Assembly (NCBI GenBank): GCA_030278955.1
Contig: JAOANR010000001.1
Span: 42,310,890 to 42,374,889, forward strand
From: Hygrophila difformis
Lineage: Eukaryota; Streptophyta; Magnoliopsida; Lamiales; Acanthaceae
Direction of reading: 5' to 3'
Length of the DNA: 64,000 bases
A program made the position numbers and the translations under genes. Below the pieces are notes generated by a model. That model did not search any database. It was not told where the DNA came from and was given only the letters and a program-made list of their open reading frames with translations. This document shows, in pieces, positions 42,301 to 54,774 of the stretch (position 1 is the first letter of the stretch; each line of letters begins with the position of its first letter).

Positions 42301-43592
42301 CCGTGCCTCCTCATCAATCCTAGCCATACCTACTTGCTCAATACCGAAGATCTCCTTTTCCTGCCTTGCAAAAGCAGCTTGGAAGTGATTATAAGCTAAA
42401 GCCTTTATCTCCCTCGGATCATCAGCAACGCCACCTTCCCTATGTATTGCTCCAATAAAACTCTTTCTTCTATGTAGGGATTTAACAGCATTAAAATATT
42501 TAGTATTTTGGTCCCCCTCCTTCAACCACCGGATTCTCGACTTTTGCATCCACCGCCTCTCTTCGGCAAGAAGCAGTTTCTTAAGATTCCCGCTCTTATT
42601 GACCCAGGCAATCCGATCCCCCTCAACATCAGTGCCTACTCTCAAATTACCCTCCAGCTCCTCAACCTCCGTCATCAAGACCTTAATTTTCCTGTCTAAG
42701 TCCCCCGGCCCATACCCTTCCCACGCCCGGATATTATTTTTCAACACTCGAAGCTTCCCGAACAGTCCGCCCTCCCTGTGTAGCCTGCTGCTCCCACACT
42801 CACCCCCCACACCTCTCTAACTATCTTTTCAAAGCCTTTATCTTCCATCCAATAGTTATAGAACCAAAATGGTTTAGGTCCCCAACATTTCTCCCCTAAT
42901 TCCAAGTATACCGGATAATGATCTGAAAGCACAGACTCTCCTCTTTTTTGGCTTAACGACTCCTCCAGACACAGCCACCCAGGCGACAATAAAAACCTAT
43001 CTAACCTACTGCTAGCCCGACCACCCCTCCCTACCCACGTGAACAACCCTGCCTCCATCGGAATATCTACTAACCCCATTTGGTCAACAAACTCCCTGAA
43101 CTCTCTCCTTGATCCAGCGTCATCGCTCTCACCCACCCTCTCCCCCTCCGACAACACAGCGTTAAAATCCCCATTAAAACACCACAATTCCCCATTCAGT
43201 GTATCACATTTCTGGATCAGCATCAACCAGAGCTCTGCCCTTTCACATCTGACGTTAGGCGCATGCACGGTAACAAAATTCACTACCCCCTCCACCCCCT
43301 GGATTCTACCTCTAATCCAAATAAAACTTTGGTCTTTCTCTATAACATCAAAACAACAGCAAGACGAATCCCACACTACCAGTAAGCCGCCCGAGTTCCC
43401 TATAGCCGACTGAAAACAAAACTTGAACCCATTAGAGCCCCAGAGTCTAGCCACCAACCTTTCCTGAATCTCCGACATCTTCGTCTCTTGGAAGCTGGAT
43501 ACAATTGGCTTCAGCTTCTTACACAACCTCATGACAGCCCTCCTCCTAACCCCCCCATTCAAGCCCCTTAAGTTGCACGTAATAAAACGCAT
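39400..43592 (-). pseudogene. LINE 2 ORF2: endonuclease, reverse transcriptase, RNase H
   Basis: ATG at 43592. Endonuclease: TCNLRGLNGG, QETK, GDFNAVL, SRLDRFLLSP, SDHYPVYLE. A frame shift near 42790 leads into RT: GGSFIALIPKS, DYRPISLVSS, FIHGRQILDGALIA, KLDFAKAYD, GLRQGDPLSPYLFVLVAEV and QYADDT. After LAGWKGKVLS, a TAG at 41218-41220 stands where LINE 1 has CAA (Gln): one in-frame nonsense change. Then zf-RVT (WKIKVPMKAKLVIWK, CTCCGQGSETHEHLFCEC) and RNase H (KINTDGSSLGNPGPAGIGG, ESDSSNVVKWL, NSMADHWAKLGA). Two lesions in about 1,400 codons suggest a fairly young, now inactive copy. Confidence 0.9.
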
Positions 43593-43630
43593 CGTGAGAC
43601 AAATTAATCCCAATCACACACCCCTGCCAC

Positions 43631-45419
43631 TTAATGTTCTTCTATTTCCCTACGGACCCTGGCAAGAGCTTCTTGTCTTCCAACTTTGCATCCCAGGCCT
43701 AAAACTCTAGCAAGCTCCAGAATTGATTCGGCCTCCATGAAATCCACTAGTCGGTTACCTTGAGGTGTCCGAATAGTTGCGAATTGCAGTGATACAAAAC
43801 AGTCTCCCCTGACTTCTGCTTTAAACGATTCAATCCTTTACCTCTGGACTTACTGACCGAAGGTCTACCCCTTTTACGACCTTGTTTCTTTATACCTCCT
43901 CTCCCTTGAATTACTGAGGCCATCGCTTGCTCAACAACTCTTAACTCCATGAATACCCCCTCTTCCGGTCCCTCACCCTCTAGAATAGGCTCTCTCGAAT
44001 TCCCCATCTCAACCTCGGACACCCCAGCAGCCTGCTCTACCGCCCCTCCAAGCCCAGTACACCCCTCCGGCACCATAGGAACTTCCCCCCCCCCCCCTCC
44101 TAAACAATCCCCCTCCAAACTACTAAAGCTTTGTTCTGCCATCCCAGACCCCACTCTACCCAATATCTGAATTTCCTCCTCGCCAGCATCCCCAACCACC
44201 GATTCTCCCTCAGACCCGACCCCTTGAGAAAATTCTAGAGTCTTTGCTAATCCCTGTGTTACCTGTTCGGGCCCAGCTTCAAACCCCTTTGAGTTTACAA
44301 CTTTATCTATCCTTCCCAAGACCTCTGGGTGCATCCTTTGTTCTTGGGCCGGCCCATTCATCTTCGGCCCACTAAAACTTAACCCATTCCCCATATTACA
44401 TAGCCCCCCACTACATGAACTCGGCCCTTTTTCCTTATTCCCATACAGGTTATCATCACCTTTCCTCCTGTCGCCCACCGACGCCTCTGTATCATACCTT
44501 TCCCCATCTTGGGAATTACACACTCTATCCCCATGCAACTCATCATTTACTCCAGTATTCTTTTTTGAGGTGCACGATCCCCCAACAACAACTGCTTTAG
44601 GCCTTTCCGTTTCCCCATGTCCCAGGAGCCAGGACCTCACCGCCTCCCTATTCTCCGACGGAGCACCGCCCTCCCCGAGCTCCTCCCTCCTTTCGCCGTC
44701 ACTCATACATACGTTCTTCCCAACTTCATCTGCCACTACTACTGGTTCACAGAAATTAGCTACAACTCTGACTGTTGACAATCGCTCCCCCACCTGAACC
44801 TTGATAAACTCCGGCACCCTTGTCTCTCCATGCACATTCACTAAGATCCTTGCCCGATCGAATCTCTCTTTTCCAACCGTCTCCCCATCCATGCACACGA
44901 GCTCTCCCCATCCTCTTACCAGACTTTTGAAGTTATCCTCAATCCACACTGTATAAGGAAGGCCATACAGATATACCCAAACCAGTTGCCATTCAGCGAC
45001 CTTCCCTTTCTCCCACCGCCTTTTTTCCGCAATGAAATCTCCATCCCTTACATCCGCCAGGAACGCCTCCCTTTCCGAGGGACTTCTAAGCACTACAATG
45101 ACTGAGGCCCCTCCACCATAAAGGATATCAACTTCATCCGGGTATGCGCTGTCAATCCACGCTTGGTATGCACTCAGCACCCCCAACCCTTCAACTCCAC
45201 CATAACCGATCTCTCGAATCTTTCTACCTCCCCAGGCTCTTCCCAAAGCTCGACTATTTTTACCTCCTCCATCTCGCCCGCAACCCTATCACAGCCCCTC
45301 CCCTCCTTGATAACATCCGCATACGAACGTACGTCCCTCCATGCACCATTGCCATTCATCTGACGTCCCTTTTTCGAAGAAACCCTAGTACTTTGAGCCG
45401 CCGCAACCCTCTCCGTCAT
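43631..45419 (-). pseudogene. LINE 2 ORF1 (RNA-binding protein), frameshifted
   Basis: Starts MTERVAAAQSTR, RSYADVI at 45419. Near 45190 the frame changes to the long ORF 43747-45246, which has the plant L1 ORF1 core: WQLVWVYLYGLPYTVWIEDN, ELVCMDGETVGKERFDRARI, LVNVHGE (DUF4283-like). A second change near 43800 gives the C terminus (FATIRTPQG, ESILELARVLGLGC) with a TAA at 43631-43633. No CCHC knuckle is visible. The middle is Gly/Glu-rich and unstructured. The function would be element RNP assembly. Confidence 0.82.
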
Positions 45420-46058
45420 TCTTCTGTCTCCTTTCTTAGAAAGCTTAAAGATATGAAATTTTTAATGTATATGAAATTCGTACAATTTTCAGTTTTTAAA
45501 AGATTTAAAATTTATAATTTTGTATTTTTGTATTTATTTATTTTAGATTTTTTTTTATATTTTATTCCAACAATTTTCATTTTTACACCATGTTCATATT
45601 TTAAAATATATGGAAATTTTTAATTTGTATAGAGTTTTGACAATTTTCAGTTTTTAAAATATTTAAAATTTAAGATTTTGTATTTTTTTATTATTTTAAA
45701 TTTTTGCGTTATTTAATTATTTATTTTAGTTTCTTGCATTTTATATTCCCAAAAGTTTAAGATTTTGTTTATTTATTTTAAATTTTTATATTTTCAATAC
45801 ATATATTAGAATACGCATAATTTTTTAGTGAGTTTGTGTCTCAAGTTTTAATAATTTAATTTTTTATTTTAAATATTGAATTAGATTTTTGTATGTTTAT
45901 TTATTTATTCATGTTAAACGATATATTAATGGATATACAGAAATCCCAATTTTCAGTCATATATAAATACTATTACATATCATTTATTAGGTTAAAAAAG
46001 ATATATAGAAAGATGTACAAAGCCTATATATGTAAAAATTTTGTATTAAAACGTTTAA

Positions 46059-47450
46059 TCTATATATATTAAAACATTAGTGAACAGCCTATCCTAAATT
46101 TAATGTGGTGTCTTCATTTTCAATTTCTAATTTTTATAGATTTTTATATTTTTAATTTATTAATTAATTTTGATTTTCGTATTTATTTATTTATTCATTA
46201 AAGATTTTCAATTTTTGAAATATATGAAATTTCCAATTTATATGGAATTCTCACAATCTTTACTTTTAAATATAGTTGAAAGATTTGAAATTTAAAATTT
46301 GAAACTTCTTATTTTATCTATTTTTTTTTCATTTTTAAATTTACTAATGTTAGATTTTCGCGTTTATTTATGTATTTATTCATTAGAGATTTATTCACTT
46401 TTAAAAAGATTTGAAAGATAAAGTTTGAAATTTTGTATTTTTTATTTTATCTATATGATATATTATTATTCAGCATTTTATTTATTTTAGATTTTATTGC
46501 TTCATTTTATTAATAGATTTTAAGTTTTTACACCATATGATTATTATGACATGAATATGCATTTTCAGTTTTTGCACCAGTGGAATAGTATCCCTACTCC
46601 TTCCAAGAGGTATGACATCATGTCCTGGATTTTGTATTCCACTAGAGTGTAACGAGAATTCTACCCGCAAAAAACTTATTCCAGAAAATTATTTGACTTA
46701 TCTTCTCATTAAAACAAAGCTTATTATTTGGATAAAAATTTTTGATTGGTGGAATGATTATTAGCCAGTCTGAATTAACCAAAATCTTCATTCGATTTCA
46801 TTGAAAAAAAGTCACACTCGCATTTTGTTTTACTATGACTATAGAAAAAAGGTCAATGTCATCATTCTTTAAAGAATGTTGGACTCTATCTTAAAAAGTC
46901 AGTTTTTACCCATGTTAGTGATACGTTGCAATATATCGTGTCACTAGAAAGAGAGGACTCCAAGTATTAATATGTTATTAAGATGAATTAACCCAAGATA
47001 CTATAAGAAATATTGTTTACAATGAAAATTATATATGACAGAAATTTGCAAAATGGATACTCGATGTAGGTGATGGTAAGGTCGGTATTGATTTTGAAGA
47101 TCTACAATCAGATGTGACATTTCCGTATGATATTCTTATAAATTATACGGGTGATCCTATAGCGACAATTTCTAAGAGTACACATACAATTATAACCTGC
47201 ACCACTTCAAATTCAGATATTTATAAAGATAGCACTACTATATTAGTCCATACCAATTGGATTTTCAGGAATGAAATTTTGTGAGGAAAATTTTCATATA
47301 ATGCTTAATACTTATATTTAAATTTTATTTTATTTTAATTTAAATTTCAAATTAAATAAAATATTATTTTAATAATTATTTTTATTGATTTATAAGGTTT
47401 GTACTGGATTAGCCACAGAAGCTAAAGAAAACGGTATAATATAATTTCTT
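46059..47450 (+). mobile_element. Helitron B, with 5' TC end, 3' end altered
   Basis: The 5' end TCTATATATATTAAAACATT at 46059 follows an A, as Helitrons require. The interior is AT-rich and then has helicase remnants. Unlike A and C it lacks the CCCGTCGAG hairpin: after AATATAATTTC the sequence becomes AAAGGGTGTTTGTTTGTGTG and runs into the AAT tract at 47482. Confidence 0.65.
46560..47260 (+). pseudogene. Helitron B helicase remnant
   Basis: Fragments parallel to Helitron A: a Walker B relic (LIIW) near 46725 joined directly to the region equivalent to MSPxDLTKF near 46760, then CQSL-like and VGLYL-like phrases near 46860 and a GDGKVGIDFED-like stretch near 47065. The same internal deletion as in Helitron A is present. 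Not functional. Confidence 0.65.
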
Positions 47451-47481
47451 AAAGGGTGTTTGTTTGTGTGTTTTGGGACAG

Positions 47482-47561
<80 letters not shown>
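47482..47561. repeat. (AAT)n microsatellite, copy 2
   Basis: About 26 AAT units. The right flank AGCAATTCCCAAACCAATTA is identical to that at 28985, marking the start of the duplicated unit. Confidence 0.92.
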
Positions 47562-47562
<1 letters not shown>

Positions 47563-47607
47563 GCAATTCCCAAACCAATTAAGGAAAAAACAAGTCCTAT
47601 TATATTA

Positions 47608-47860
47608 CTCTCTCCGTTCCAAAATAGTAGTCTTTTTAGAGATGAAAAAGTGTTCCACAATAGTTGTCATTTTGGGTATTTCTATGAAAATTTTCCAATA
47701 TTACCCCTTTATTCACCCAATGAGATTCATTCTCTCTCCACCCCCAAGTATATTTATTGGGAAGTGAGAGGGGTAGAAATGGAAGATTGTATGGTAATAA
47801 TTGTGTTTCTTGGTTTGTGTAATATTTGCTAGAAAGACAACTAAAAAAGAACGGAGGGAG
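47608..47860. mobile_element. Stowaway-type MITE absent from copy 1
   Basis: 253 bp with ends CTCTCTCCGTTCC and AAGAACGGAGGGAG, flanked by TA (47606-47607, 47861-47862). Copy 1 has the uninterrupted sequence TATTATATTATTTCGAGA at 29021-29038, a true empty site. This dates the insertion after the segmental duplication. Confidence 0.92.
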
Positions 47861-48299
47861 TATTTCGAGACCTAAAAAAAATCAAAATCTTTAACACAAA
47901 ATAATACTCCTACTTTTCCTATCCTTATTTTGAATGTTTGGAATTTGGAAGTTTTCCTTTAGCCAGATTCGTAGGTAAAGAAAAGAAAATTGTTTGGGAT
48001 TATATTGGATAAGTTTTTTCTTTCATTTGTTTTACATTAATGTCTTTTTGTTGTTTTTCCCTTGAAATGGTAATGGAAAGTTGAAGCCAATAAATTATGT
48101 TTAGATCTACTCCTCCCATGAACATAATACTTTTTCTTGCTCTTATAATCAAATCTAAATCTGGTTTTATTCCAAGTTAGAATTTTTAAGAAGAGTTTTT
48201 AAGTCTAAAATGCGTTTCATACAAATTGCAAATCACTGCTGATGGAAATGGTTAGGAACTGCCATTTTCATGGTTACTTATCTGCCCATTCCCTAATTT

Positions 48300-49587
48300 G
48301 TAGCTGTCCATTATCAGGCCATTAAATCATCACTTGTTTCCTATACATACACCTCCAACAATCTCATTAATGGTTCTGTAAAATGCAAGGGTTTAGGCAA
48401 TGCTTTGAAACTGTTCGACGATATGCCTCACAGAGAAGCTGCATCTTGGAACACTGTTATCACCGAATTCGTGAATTTGGGAAACTATGGAGGTGCTTGG
48501 GAGGTTTTACAGTCTATGATACGCTGTGGGTCTTTGTTCGATGCCTATACTTTTGGAAGCATACTCAAGGGCATTGGCATTGGTGGAGGCCTCCTGGATG
48601 ATCAGCAAGCTAAGTCCACTCGGATGTTGTAAAGACGGGATTTGATGATAATGTGTATGCTTCTAGTCCTCTCTTGGATATGTACGCCAAGTGTAGGAGA
48701 ATGAATGTGGTATTTTAGCATGTGCGTGAGAGAAATTCGGTTTCTTGGAATGCTTTGATTGCAGGATATGTAGAAATTCGGGATTTACAGCGTTGTGTGA
48801 AGTTGTCGAGTATGATGGTGGAAGGTGTGAGCATATGCGCTGTAAAATCAGGGCTTGAGCGGAATGAATATGTAGCTAACGGCTTGATCTTCATGTACTC
48901 AAATTGTGGAATCATTGAAGATGCTTGGAACTGACATGGATCGCAATAATTTTTGCAGACGCATAACAAGGGCAAGGTAAAGTTGCTCTTGACCTCTTTC
49001 GTCAGATGACTAAGTGAAATGTGAAGCTGGATCATGTTACTTTCGTTGCTGCTGTCACTGCCTGCAGTAACATTGGTTTAGTCAAAGAAGGTCTCAAGTT
49101 TCTAAAATCTGCAGAAACTGATGAGGGAAATGCCACATGAACCTGGTGTAAATAATGGCGTGGAAAACATTATTAGGTGCTTGTAGGCATGTGGTGACAT
49201 ACAATTGGCGGTGCAGTTAGCTGATCATTTGCAAGAACTTGATCCTGGAGATCATTGCACTTATGTTCTTTCTCTCCGATATGTACGGCCAAATCAAGAG
49301 TTGGGATGGGGAAAGCCAGCATGACAAGGCTAATGAGGGACATGGGAATCAAGAAAGTGCCTGGTTGGAGTTGGATCGAATTGGGGAACGATGTTTATGC
49401 TTTCAATGTAGGCCATCCTTCCCAACGGAAATCCTCGGAGATTTACCAAGAACTGCAAGAGCTAACTGGGAAAATAAGAGATCCTAAAAGTGGTTGTATG
49501 TTAGATTTTTCCCTTGATGATCTGAACCTTGGCAATGGTTACTGGATTGTAGGCTGTGATGGTTCTATTAATCCAGGCCAAGTTTGA
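48300..49587 (+). pseudogene. PPR protein pseudogene, copy 2
   Basis: Duplicate of 29521-30924, with some positions closer to an intact gene (VSWNALIAGYVEIRD; GNYGGAWEVLQSM; SNCGIIEDAWN) and others worse. Frame breaks lie near 48625, 48715, 48935 and 49100, and part of the segment following GLKFLKS is deleted. It ends SGCMLDFSLDD...NPGQV with a stop at 49585-49587. Not translatable as one protein. Confidence 0.82.
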
Positions 49588-49597
49588 AATATTAGGG

Positions 49598-49923
49598 GAT
49601 TATTATGCCAATCTTCCTTGCCCTAAATGATGTCTTATTTCTTTCTTGTGGAATGCATCCACGTTATAGCTTTTACCAAATGTTTCTCAAAGCATTCAAA
49701 ACTAGGGAGGGGATGCTTCTATTGATTATGGAGATTGAATTTTGATTGATATGGAGCTCAAATTATTGAGGCTATCAGCGTTCTAAAGGTTATCTTTTTT
49801 CTTTTTTTTGTCCTTTAACCATCATACCATAAATACTTCTCAACCACTTAAAGTGGTTATTTGCCAATCAGCACCTATGAATTCAAGAGCTAAAACTAAA
49901 CCCAACCCCAAAATTAAAGAAAA
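49598..49923. other. 3' flank of PPR copy 2, absent from copy 1
   Basis: No gene. Together with 54521-55132 it forms about 940 bp missing from copy 1, where the PPR end joins directly to the sequence found at 55133. Confidence 0.6.
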
Positions 49924-50041
49924 CTAGCAAGTAACCCGTCGAGACTCGACGGGCTTAATTATGTACTTTATATATATATACATGTATTAAATGAATTAAT
50001 AATAAATTATAAATATGTAAGAGTTATATATATATATATAT

Positions 50042-50229
50042 ATATTTTGGTAAACAGTGACACTCATGTGTCGGCAAAGGTGTGTGGGAGCCCAAACCAC
50101 ACAAATTACAAAGGGGGATAAAGGGAGGGATAGGGGGCCGGGTGGGGATCGAACCCGCAACCTATGGTTTGGAGAAGACCTATGGTTTGGAGAAGGGGGA
50201 CTTGACCACTAGGGTAAGTCCCCAACCCC
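50042..50229 (-). mobile_element. tRNA-derived SINE
   Basis: The minus strand has a pol III A box TACCCTAGTGG (50216-50206) and a B box GGTTCGATCCC (50155-50145) in the order of a tRNA gene. An unrelated tail follows, ending ...GTCACTGTTTACC. Both flanks are AGTTATATATATATAT (starting 50022 and 50230), a likely target duplication. Between the boxes an 18-bp word (ACCTATGGTTTGGAGAAG) is repeated exactly, at 50160-50177 and 50178-50195. Confidence 0.78.
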
Positions 50230-50449
50230 AAGTTATATATATATATATTAAATGAGAGTGTATATATGATAATATAATATAATTAAGTTAAAACTAACAG
50301 AGAAATTATATTAATTATATTAAGTATTAAAAATTAAGTACTATAAATAATATTTTTATTTAATTTGAAATTTTATTAAGAACAAATAAAATTTGAAATA
50401 TAAATATTAAGCCTTATATTAAAATTTATATCACAATCTGCTGAAGATT

Positions 50450-52170
50450 TCATCGTAAACTACATTCTTGTTGTATCCTGAGTGAATCCATCTTCATCAC
50501 ATATTAATACTTTGAGTCTCCTCTTGCTAGTGACGCGAGATATTGCAACATATAACTGTCCATGGCTAAAAATGGTTTTGAAAGATAGAGTCCAACATTC
50601 TTTAGAGACTGACATTGGCTTTTGTTTATAGTCATAGCAAAACAAACTACAACTGGGAACTGCCTCATCTGAAATCGAATTGAGAAATTGGTTAAATCAA
50701 ACGGGCTCATGATCATTCTACCAATGAAGAATTTTTTACTTTCATCTTTCCCAAAATTAGTTTAGCTTCAATTACGTGGATCCTATATTGATTACTATCA
50801 ATCTGCTTCCATTGCATAATTCATTTGATGAATCTATATTCCTGAGAAGCATGACTATGCAGCCCTCTTTCAACTTTATTTCATGATTTGGTAATCCAGA
50901 ACACTTAATCGTATTGAGATACTCCGGTGAAAATATTTCATCGTCATTATTTATGCTTCCATCTTCTAGATAAATATTATCTGAACTAGATATACCTTTT
51001 CATTTCCAGGCATATGCTCCATAATGTAATCATTGATCGTATCGACCATATCATTTGGGGGCTAGTATAGCACTATCTTTAAAAATATTTGTATTTCAAG
51101 GCGTGCAGTTTATATTTGAATATGTACTCTCAACAATTGCCGCTATAGGATCACAAGAGTTTATAAAAATATTATGGAATTGTTATAATTGTCCATCTCC
51201 AAGATCAATACCAGCTTTATCATCACCTAAATAAGTATCCATTTTGCAAATTTTCTAGTTTCCTCAAGATCAATCCTTGATGTATGGTCCTGTTTGTAAC
51301 AATATTATTGTAACATTAAAATTTAATTAAAATAATATAAAAGTTGTTAAAGTAAATATATCAATAAAATTATGCATAATATTTTATTACATGTAACCTC
51401 ATATTCTTGGTTAGTGAAAGAACTTAAAAAGAATTCCATAGCCGGGATGAACTTATACATGCATGCACAATATCATGACGGCTTCCTATGGGGATGACAG
51501 GCAATATTTCTCTAAAGTAGCCTCCCAACAAAACTACCAATCCACCAAAAGGTCTATTTGAACAATCTGGATTTAATGCTTTCATAGCATCCCCAAGGCT
51601 TCTGTCAAGTGGCTCAAAACAATATCTATTTGTCATTGGTGCTTCATCCCAAATAATGAGCTTTGTTTTCATGAGAATAGATGTTAAATCATTTTCTGGA
51701 GTAATTTTTCTGCAGGTAGAATTCTCATCCCAATCTAGGGAATACCAAATCTAGAGTGTGATGTCCTACCTCTCGGGAGGAGTAGTGATGCTCTTCCATT
51801 GAATGCTACAGGAAGCACAATATCACCTCTCCCGCGAAGAGTTGAACATAATGTTTTCCAGATAAATGTCTTGCCGGTTCCACCATATCCGTAAAGAAAA
51901 AAGAATCCACAATCACCACTATCAACCGCAGACATTATTTTTATAAACATTCTTTTGTTCATCGGTCTCAAAGATGATAGCTTAGATGTTCTGCTTTCAT
52001 TTATTCTTTATTATAAGATGTCTCTTCTAGTATCAGTAGATTCTCTATTTCAGACGTTAAAATTTCATTCGGCACAGGCTTTCCAGGGAAGTTTTCAAAC
52101 TTGTTGAATTTGTAGCAAGTAGCTTTTCGATTTCCAACAAAGCTGGATTTTTTATTTGTTCATCCGTCAA
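50450..52170 (-). pseudogene. Helitron C Pif1-like helicase, frameshifted
   Basis: In order: IMSAVDSGDCGFFFLYGYGG-TGKT (Walker A) with FIWKTLCSTLRGRGDIVLPV (51735-51971); LIIWDEAPMTNRYCFEPLDR (Walker B) and VVLLGGYFREILPVIP (51424-51672; Tyr in place of the usual Asp); then MSPFDLTNF, CFAMTINKSQCQSLKNVGLY and HGQLYVAISRVTSKRRLK (50460-50716). This is the full helicase order of plant Helitron RepHel proteins, unlike the deleted versions in A and B, but frameshifts and stops separate the pieces. Confidence 0.85.
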
Positions 52171-52332
52171 ATGCAAATCTGTTAAAAAATTGATTAATAA
52201 ATTATTCCTTAAAAAATATATGAAAAAAATTAGATTTTTTTTTAATTTAATGACGAATATATTTGTACTCTCAATAAATCCTTATATATCCTGTTGATTT
52301 AAATCCCCTATAAACTCCTATTAAAGCACTAA

Positions 52333-53039
52333 GGGGCCTTTTGGTTGAAGCGATCTTACATTGTCAGTGGGAATCTCATTACCAGGAATCTCATATTATT
52401 GGGAATATAATATTACCGGGAATCTTATATTTTGTCATTTTAACATTTCTGCATTTGGTTGAGTTGGGAATCTTAAATTTTCAATTCAAGCTAATTTACA
52501 ATAATGTCCGTACTTTTAAATTTAAAAGTAATATCAATATGATGTTTTACTAAAAAAAAAAAATAATTAAACATATTTTTTTAGTTTAAAAAAAATACAC
52601 ACAATTCATTATTCATATATGATAATTATTAGTACTTTTTAGCTGACTAATCATTTATTTAATCTATCTAAATTATTAAGTGTTGTTTAATCTAAATGAA
52701 TACATTTTAAAATATAATTTTAAATAAATATTAAAGTTTTTGAGTGATCCCTTTTAGAATTTTAAATGAAAATACTTATAAACTTTGAGGTAAGGCCTTT
52801 TATAATTTTTTTACATATAAAATAATTTTATAACTTAAAAGGGTATAAAAGGTAATTTAATACAATATCATTTAAAGATTACCTGGGTTTAGGATGGGAA
52901 TCACATTTCCACCGAAAAGCCCCAACATTCCCATCGTAACGATAATCTTATATTATCATCTCAAACATTCCCTTCAACCAAACGTGGAAAGGCTAGATGC
53001 CTTACCAATATTTCCAATTCCCCCTAACCAAACGACCCC
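52333..53039. mobile_element. Tourist-like (PIF/Harbinger) MITE
   Basis: 707 bp. Ends GGGGCCTTTTGGTTGAAG and CTAACCAAACGACCCC are imperfect inverted repeats, flanked by TAA at 52330-52332 and 53040-53042. It sits inside Helitron C and interrupts the match between Helitrons A and C. Confidence 0.8.
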
Positions 53040-54774
53040 TAACATAAGTTATAAGTCATAAGTTTATGAGGTGTAATGCATGCTTTTACTTTCACCTTAT
53101 TTTTTAACCCAAATATCTCTGTACTGCACATTTAATTTCACAAATTTAAGAAATAACTGAAAGTTCATTGGTGTTAATATTTACTAAAAAAAAAATTAAT
53201 TATCCTTTTTAGTGAAGCATTGTCAGTATATGCATTAAACAGATCGAACCTACAATCCAACACTCATTACAAGAAATAAAACATTCTAAGCGCTGGAGTA
53301 CTCATTCGTGGCTAGGTAAATTCGTCTCCATTCTATATCCCCGGGCTGAAACTAATCTATTGTTAGCAATGGAGACGGGGAGCAATGAAGGTGGTTTGAA
53401 TGGTGGTGGTCGAACTGATTATAAAAAGGTGTCACCGATCATTCAATTGACTTTTCATATTACAAGAAATAATTAACATTCATAATGTATAGAAATTGAT
53501 CAAAGATGAAACTTGAATGGGGATAGACAAAAAGTGAAGTGGGAGAAGTGACGTGTTCTTGGGAAAACATGACCTACATTTCATATATAGAGATATTTTC
53601 CATAGATTCATATTTAATACGTATATCTTTCAATAATATAAGAAAATTTGAGATTACATATACAAAATAATATATCTTTTTATTATAGAAAATATATAAA
53701 AATTATATTTATATGTGTACTCAATAATCTTTTGATTTGATATAAAAATAATCTTCCCATTTAATGAATTTTGGAAGGGACTATACAAGATTGTGCTACG
53801 CAAAGTTTGTGTATACGCAATTTGCATTATCATGAAAATTATATTAAATCTTTCGATATCTTTGGAAGTGTTTATAAATGCATATCCTTGGAAGTTGAGA
53901 AATGTATATAAATTGGGAAGTTTCAAATTTCAAATCTTTTAAAAACTGATATTATATGAATTCCATATAAATTAAAAATTTACATCTTTTAAAAACTAAA
54001 AATTGGGTAAAAGTTGAAAATTTTGGGAATAAAACAATGCAAAAATCTATAATTAATAAATAAATAAATGAAAACTTGAAATTTGAAATCTTTTAAGGTA
54101 AAAATTGTAGGAATTCTATATAAGTTAAAAATTTTATATCTTTTAAATAAATGAAAATTGTTTAAAAATAAAAAATTTTGGAATAAAAAATGCAAAAATC
54201 TAAAATAAATAAATAAAAAACCAAAATCTAATATAAATAGGAAATGTACAAAATTTCAAATTTCAAATCTTTTAAAAATTAAAAATTGTGGGAATTCCAT
54301 ATAAATTGAAAATTACATATCTTTTAGAAAATGAAATTTAGGATTTCCATATCCAAATCATATATTTTGACATAAATAAATCGTAAATAAATAACAAATG
54401 CAAAAATCTAAATTTATTTAATAGAAAATGCAAAAATCTAAGAAAATTGGAAATTTAGAATGGAGACACCACATTAAATGTTGACTTGGTTGACCACTAA
54501 TGGTTTTAATAATATATAGATAACCACACAATTTCTAATACATAACCTCATTAAACAACTCAGCCATTGTCTGTACACTGACAAACCAAAAGTGACAGAG
54601 ATGTAGTAATCAAGAAGTGTGATGATGACCCAAAAAGCTTCAAAAACATCAAACACATTAAGAAGTGACAAAGCTAATCAAAAGCACTTCTTCCTTATAT
54701 ACATACACTAATTCATACATTCACCAAAAGACCACTACACTACCATAGCAGCTTTCTACTTGGACACACAATTA

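Larger units (their letters stand above)
37859..45446 (-). mobile_element. Complete L1-type LINE (LINE 2) with target-site duplication
   Basis: 7.6 kb on the minus strand. Flanking duplication AAAGATATGAA at 37848-37858 and 45447-45457. The 3' A tail is the T16 run at 37859-37874. ORF1 starts only 27 nt from the 5' end. Order: ORF1, 38-nt spacer, ORF2 (endonuclease, RT, zinc finger, RNase H), then a 1.5-kb 3' UTR. It is better preserved than LINE 1 but has a few frameshifts and a nonsense codon. Confidence 0.92.
37661..46058 (+). mobile_element. Helitron D 5' portion, interrupted by LINE 2
   Basis: 37661-37858 and 45447-46058 are the two sides of LINE 2. The left part carries TATTATTAAAACCATTAG, CAACCAAGTCAACATTTAAT and GTGTCTCCATT, the same 5'-terminal order as in Helitron C (54520 leftward) and Helitron B (46059 onward). 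The right part continues with the TTTTAAAAGATTT-type AT-rich repeats seen in Helitron C. The exact TC start is eroded (about 37661). No coding sequence. Confidence 0.6.
49924..54520 (-). mobile_element. Helitron C with both termini
   Basis: In minus orientation the 5' end TCTATATATTATTAAAACC starts at 54520 after A. The 3' end is hairpin CCCGTCGAGTCTCGACGGG (49953-49935), TTACTTG, CTAG (49927-49924), followed by T. These are the standard Helitron rules: TC...CTRR, a hairpin about 7 nt from the end, and insertion between A and T. It is 4.6 kb and carries broken helicase, a SINE and a Tourist MITE. No Rep (rolling-circle nuclease) domain is recognised. The interval 53040-54520 is AT-rich 5' Helitron sequence without genes. 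Confidence 0.87.

Noticed and set aside
43039..43413. Plus-strand ORFs across LINE 2
   Set aside because: Complements of the endonuclease and RT coding sequence.
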